Positions 50,101 through 56,100 of a DNA stretch of 64,000 nucleotides are shown in pieces (the first letter of the stretch is position 1; every line of letters begins with the position of its first letter). The position numbers were made by a program, and so were the translations under genes. Under the pieces are notes generated by a model, which was given only the letters and a program-made list of their open reading frames with translations, was not told the origin of the DNA and searched no databases. This DNA is from DATBDM01 sp034664425 (GTDB lineage Bacteria; Actinomycetota; Thermoleophilia; Solirubrobacterales; Solirubrobacteraceae). The DNA lies in NCBI GenBank assembly GCA_034664425.1, contig JAXDHR010000149.1, forward strand, positions 20,218-84,217. Reading direction: 5' to 3'.

Positions 50101-53100
50101 CGCCGGCACGCTGAACCTCGACGCCGGCAGCGGCCGCCAGACGCTGATGATCAGCGACGAAGCCGCCGGCGCCGGCGACCCGAACGTCCTCATCACCCGC
50201 TCGTTCGCCGCCGCGTCGGCCCGTGACGCCGCCGTCTCCTCGCAGGCGGAGGTCTTCGTCGTGGGCCTCGCCCACGGCGCGATCAGCTACCGCGCCGCGG
50301 CGACGGGGAACTTCGCGGACGGCATCTCGATCTGGACGGGCTTCGGGGCCGACACCATCCGCGTCGACGGCACGCACAAGCGGACGGGCGTGCGCGAGAT
50401 CACCTCACTCAACACCGGCCTGGGCAACGACACCGTCACGGTCTCGCTCGCCGCCGCGACCGAGGGCTTCCTCGTGCTCGACACCCAGGGTGCCTACGAC
50501 GACGTGCTCCATCTCGCGACGGACATCGGCGACGGCGACCTGCCGATCCCGGCCGACGCGGTCAGCGTGACCGTCGACGGCGCGCTGCTCGATCCGAGCC
50601 GCTACGTCGTCAACACGGCGCTGAACACGGTCGCCCTGACGTTCACGCCGCGCCTCGGCGCCGCCGTGACGGTCGCCATCCTGAAGACGTGGGCGCGGTC
50701 CGGCTACGCGGACGGCACCGGGGTCATGGCGCTCGGCGCGGCGCTCGGCGCGACAGATGACGTCCGCGTCCTGGTCAACGGCATCGCCCTGCCCGCGTCG
50801 GCGTACACGGTCGACCGCGCGACGGGCGCGATCACCTTCGGCTCGGCGCCGGCCGCGGGCGCGTTCGTCCTCGTGACCGTCACGCAGCACCTGGCCGAGA
50901 CGTTCACCACGCCGCAGCTGCGCGACCTCGACAACGACGTGGTCCATGCCGAGGCCTCGACCCTCCCGCTGGTCATCTTCGGCGGCCAGGGCGACGACAA
51001 CCTCAACGGCGGCAGCGGCGGCGACATCATCTTCGGCGACCGCGGGCGCGTGCTCTACTTCGATCCGGCCAAGCCGCTGCCGCCGCTGACCGGCGCCGGC
51101 ATCGACGACGCGGCCCTGGCCACGCTCGAGAGCTTCGCGGTGACCGTCCTCGGCCACGGCGGCCCGCGCGACAAGACGGACGGGGTGGATCGCCTCGTCG
51201 CGCTCGCGATCAGCGTGGACGCGACGCTCGGCGGCAACGACACGATCACGACCGGCACCGGCGCCGACCGGATCATCGGCGGGACGGGCGCCGACACGGT
51301 CACCACGAACCGCGGCGAGAACACGGCCACCCCGGACGCGGGCGACGTCGTCCTCGGCGACAACGGCTTCATCGACTGGGCCGTGGTGGACCGGGCGCCG
51401 TCTGACATCGACCGCATCTGGTCGATCGATCCGGCGACGGGCGGCAACGACGCGATCACGACCGGCGGCGGTGACGACGCGGTCATCGGCGGCCAGGGCG
51501 CCGACACGATCGTCGCGGGCGAGGGCCGCAACCTGGTGCTGGGCGACAACGGCCGGATCACGGCGGCAGCGGTCGACGCGCCGAACTTCGGGTCGCTGCC
51601 GATGACCGTCGGCCTGGCGCAGACGACCGACCCGCAGATCGGCGGCAACGACTCGATCGCCGCGGGTGCGGGGGCGGACGTGGTGCTCGGCGGCGCGGGC
51701 GCCGACACCGTCGTCGCGGGCGACGGGAACAACGTCGTGCTCGGCGATCTCGGGTTCGTCGACTGGACCGCGGCCGAGCGCACGTACGCGAGCGCCCCGA
51801 GCTCCGGCGACGACGCGAACGCCGCGGACATCGACCGGATCACCACGACCGACCGGACCGTCGGGGCCGGGGACGACATCACGACCGGCTCCGGCAACGA
51901 CCTCATCCTCGGCGGTACCGGCTCCGACGTCGTCCACGCGGGCGCGGGCAACGACCTGGTCTTCGGCGACTACGGCACCCTGCTGGCGAACGGCGCCGCG
52001 GGCGCGGTCGACGCGGCCCAGCTGCCGCTCAACGGTGTCGCTCCGTTCTCGTTCACCTCGATCTTCACGCAGAACGCCGACGGCGGCGCGGGGGACCTGG
52101 TCTACGCCGAGGCGGGCGATGACATCGTGCTCGGCGGCCAGGGCGACGACTGGATCTTCGGCGGCGAGGGCGACGACGACATCATTGGCGGCTACGACGT
52201 GTCGGGCGGCCAGGATGCCGGAGACCATCTCGACGGCGGCGCCGGCAACGACGTCGTCGCCGGCGACAACGCGGTGATCACGCGCCGCGGCGACACGCTG
52301 AGCACGCGTCTGCGCACGCTCAACGGCGCGATCACGATCTACGACTCCAACGGCCTGGTCAGCGGGGGGATCCTCGCCTCGGCCTCGCAGTACGACCCGC
52401 GCGCGGTGAAGGTCCGCACGATCGCGCTGCTCGACCACACGCTTGACGTGCAGGCCAACCACGCGTCGTGGTTCGGCGGCGACTACCTCGCGGGCGGCGC
52501 CGGCGACGACATGGTCTTCGGCGAGCTCGGCAACGACACGATCCAGGGCGACGGCTCGATCGGCACCTACGAGGCCGCCGGCGTGACCGGCTACGTCAAG
52601 CCCGACGGCACGCCCGGGACCTACGCCGGCACGAACGGCACGACCACGTACGTCAGGCCCGACGGCACCACGGGCACGCTCGCCGGGCGGACGGGCTTCG
52701 GCTCGGCCCGCGACGCGGCGAACGCGCTGGTGCTCGCGCCCTCGTTCGACGCCAGGACCGACGGCGCCGACTACGTCGAGGGCGGCGGTGGTCAGGACAT
52801 CATCTTCGGCAACCTCGGCCAGGACGATCTGATCGGCGGCTCCTCGACGCTGTTCGGGACCGGCGGCGCCGCGACGAACCGCCCCGACGGGGCCGACGTC
52901 ATCTACGGCGGCTCGGGCACGGCGATCGGCCGCAACGACCAGGCCGATCCCGCCTGGGCGACCGGCCACACGACCGACTCCGACGCCATCGCCGGCGACA
53001 ACGCGCTGATCCTTCGCCTCGTCACCGGCGGCAGCGCCGCCACCGACGCCTTCCTCAAGTTCACCTACGACAACTACGGCGAGGCGCAGACGATCGTCGT

Positions 53101-56100
53101 GCGGGCCGTCCAGCTGCTCGACTACACGCCGGGCGGCCCGTGGAACAGCGCGGCAGGCACGACCACCGACGTGGGCGCGGGCGACGAGCTCCACGGCGAG
53201 AGCGGCGACGACTTCGTCTACGGCGGTACGGCCTCGGACGTGATCTTCGGCGAGGCCGGCGATGACGACCTCATCGGCGGCTGGGGCAACGACTGGATCT
53301 CGGGCGGCGCCGGCCAGGACGGCATCCTCGGGGACGACGGCCGCATCTTCACGAGCCGCAACGGCCAGACCGAGCCGCTCAACGGGCTCACCACTCCCAA
53401 CGTCCAGACGACGCTGTCGGTGCCCGGCAACGTCCAGAGCGCGGTCGCCTACGCCACCGGGGCGCTGTTCAAGACCGTCGATGCGACGCCGTTCAACCCG
53501 GCCGGGGAGCTCGCCGACCCGTCGCTCTCCGCCGCGAAGTGGGCCGACGACATCATCTTCGGCGGCCTCGGCGACGATTGGCTGCACGGCGGCGTCGGCG
53601 ACGACGCGATCTCCGGCGCCGAGTCGCTGCCGGCCGCCTACATCCAGTACCCGGCGGCTCCGGCGGGCGTGAGCTGCACGATCGCCGGCGCCGGCGGCTG
53701 CCTGGTGCAGAGCGACTACAACCACCCGTTCAACCCGGGCGGCGCGCTGCAGTTCCGGACCGTCTCGGACGGCATCCACCGCGCCGGCGAGTTCGCCATG
53801 TACAACGAGTACGACCCGCTGCGCAAGGTCATGTTCACCGCGAGCGGAGCGGTCTGGACGAGCGGGACGACCGCCGCGTACGAGTGGTTCCTGAACTCCG
53901 ACCCGCACGACGCCGGGGCGCCCGCCTCCACCGACGCCAACGTCACCGATCCGCGGACGAAGACCGTCTACCTCGACGGCAACGATGCGATCTTCGGCGA
54001 CCTCGGCAACGACTGGCTCACCGGCGGCACGGGCCGGGACGACCTCTGGGGCGGCTTCGGCAACGACTTGCTCGACGAGGACGACGACAAGACGACCGAC
54101 AGCGGCCTCAACGACGCGACGGACACGAACGGCCAGTACGAGGACCGCGGCTACGGCGGCGCCGGACTGGACGTGCTGATCGCCAACACGGGCGGCGACC
54201 GCCTGATCGACTGGGCCGGCGAGTTCAACTCCTACCTCGTGCCCTTCGCGCCCTTCGGCATGGCGACGGTGAGCCGCCAGATCTCGCCGGGGCTGCAGCA
54301 GTTCCTCTACGACCTCTCGCTCGCCGACGGGGCGGATCGCACGCGCTGGGGCGACACCCACGGCACGGCGGACGCCAGTCGCAACGGCGAGCCCTACGGC
54401 GAGATCGGCCTCGTCAACCAGAGCGACAAGCAGTGGTGGGGCGATCAGACCGGCGGCCCGAGCGACCCGCAGCCGGGCAACATCGGCGGCGGCAAGCGCG
54501 ACGTCCTGCGCTCCGCCGACTTCAACCAGGGCAACAGCCCGACCGGCTTCTTCACCGACAGCGGATCGTTCACGGTCAGCAACGGCACGCTCGACGTCAC
54601 GGCCGCTTCGACCAGCGGCGACGCGGTCAGCGTCTTCTACTCCGACGTCTACCTTCCCGTCTACTACGAGCTCGCCGCCTCGATCCTCACCCAGAAGCCG
54701 ACGGGCGGCTGGAAGGCGAACGCGTTCGCGATCTTCGACTACCAGAGCCCGACCGACTTCAAGTTCGCCGGCATCGACGTCTCGACGAACAAGATCGTGC
54801 TCGGGCACCGCAATGCGAGCGGCTGGATCTACGACGCGCAGACGCCGATGCAGCTCACGTCCGACACCTGGTACCAGCTGCTCGTCGCGGTCAACGGCAC
54901 GACCGTCACGGTGTCGGTGAACGGGACCAGGGCGTTCACCTACACCTACGCCGCGCGGGTCATCGACGGCCTCTCGGTCGGTCTCAACAAGGGCCTCGTC
55001 GGCATGGGCTCCAACCAGGCTCGCGGCGAGTTCGACAACGTCGCCGTGCAGCAGCTGGCGCCGCAGCTGACGCTCGACCGGACCCAGGACTTCACGAACG
55101 GCAGCGCCGGGCTGTTCACCGGCGCGACGTCCGGCACGTGGGCGGCCGCCTCCGTCGGGACGCAGACCTACGGGCGCTACACGTCGATCACGGGCCCCGG
55201 CGCGGTCGCCTACCGCATCGCCGACCTGGGCCTCGGCCACGGGCTCGCGTACTCGGCCTACGTCGACCTCCAGGCGACGCTCTCGACGACGGGCACCGCG
55301 GGCTACGCGTTCGACTTCTACGGCACGAGCGACTTCAAGTTCGCCGCGCTCGACGTCGCGGGCCAGCGACTCGTCATCGGCCACGTCGATCCGCGCCAGG
55401 GCACCTGGGTGATCGACGCGAGCGCCGCGGTCAAGCTCACCGCGGGAACCGACTACGCGATCGACGTGATCCTCCGCGGTGCGTCGGCGAGCATCTCGGC
55501 GGCGGGCGCGACCGTCTCCTTCGGGTTCAACTCGGACGTCGTCGACGGCGGCTTCGGGATGCTCGTCAAGGGCGGGGCCGTGAGCTACGACACCACCCGT
55601 GTCGGGACCAACGACCCGGCGTTCACCGCGGTGGCGCCGAGCTCGTCGAGCGTCGCCGCGCCCGTGGCGGTCGCCGCCGATGCCGCGCAGCCCGCCGTCA
55701 CCGTCAGCGTGCCGGCGACCGCGTCGGTCACCGAGGGCAACAAGGGCACGGTGACCCTCACGATCCCGGTCACCCTCTCGCGGCCGGCGACGGGGACGGT
55801 CACCGTCGTCGTGACCACGCGCTCGCTGGGCACCGGCAGCGGGTACGCCACGGCCGGCACGGACTACACGGCGGTCTCGACGACGGTCACCTTCGCGGCG
55901 GGCACCACGACGGCCTCCGTGGCGATCGCGATCTCCGGCGACACGGCCGTGGAGGGCAGCGAGAGCTTCGCCATCACGCTGTCGAGCCCGACGGGCGGCG
56001 CCGTCCTCGGCACCGCCGCGACGACCGTGACGATCCTCGATGACGACGCACACCTCACCGCGACGAGCGTCGGTCCCGGCAGCACGGCGACGCTGACCCG

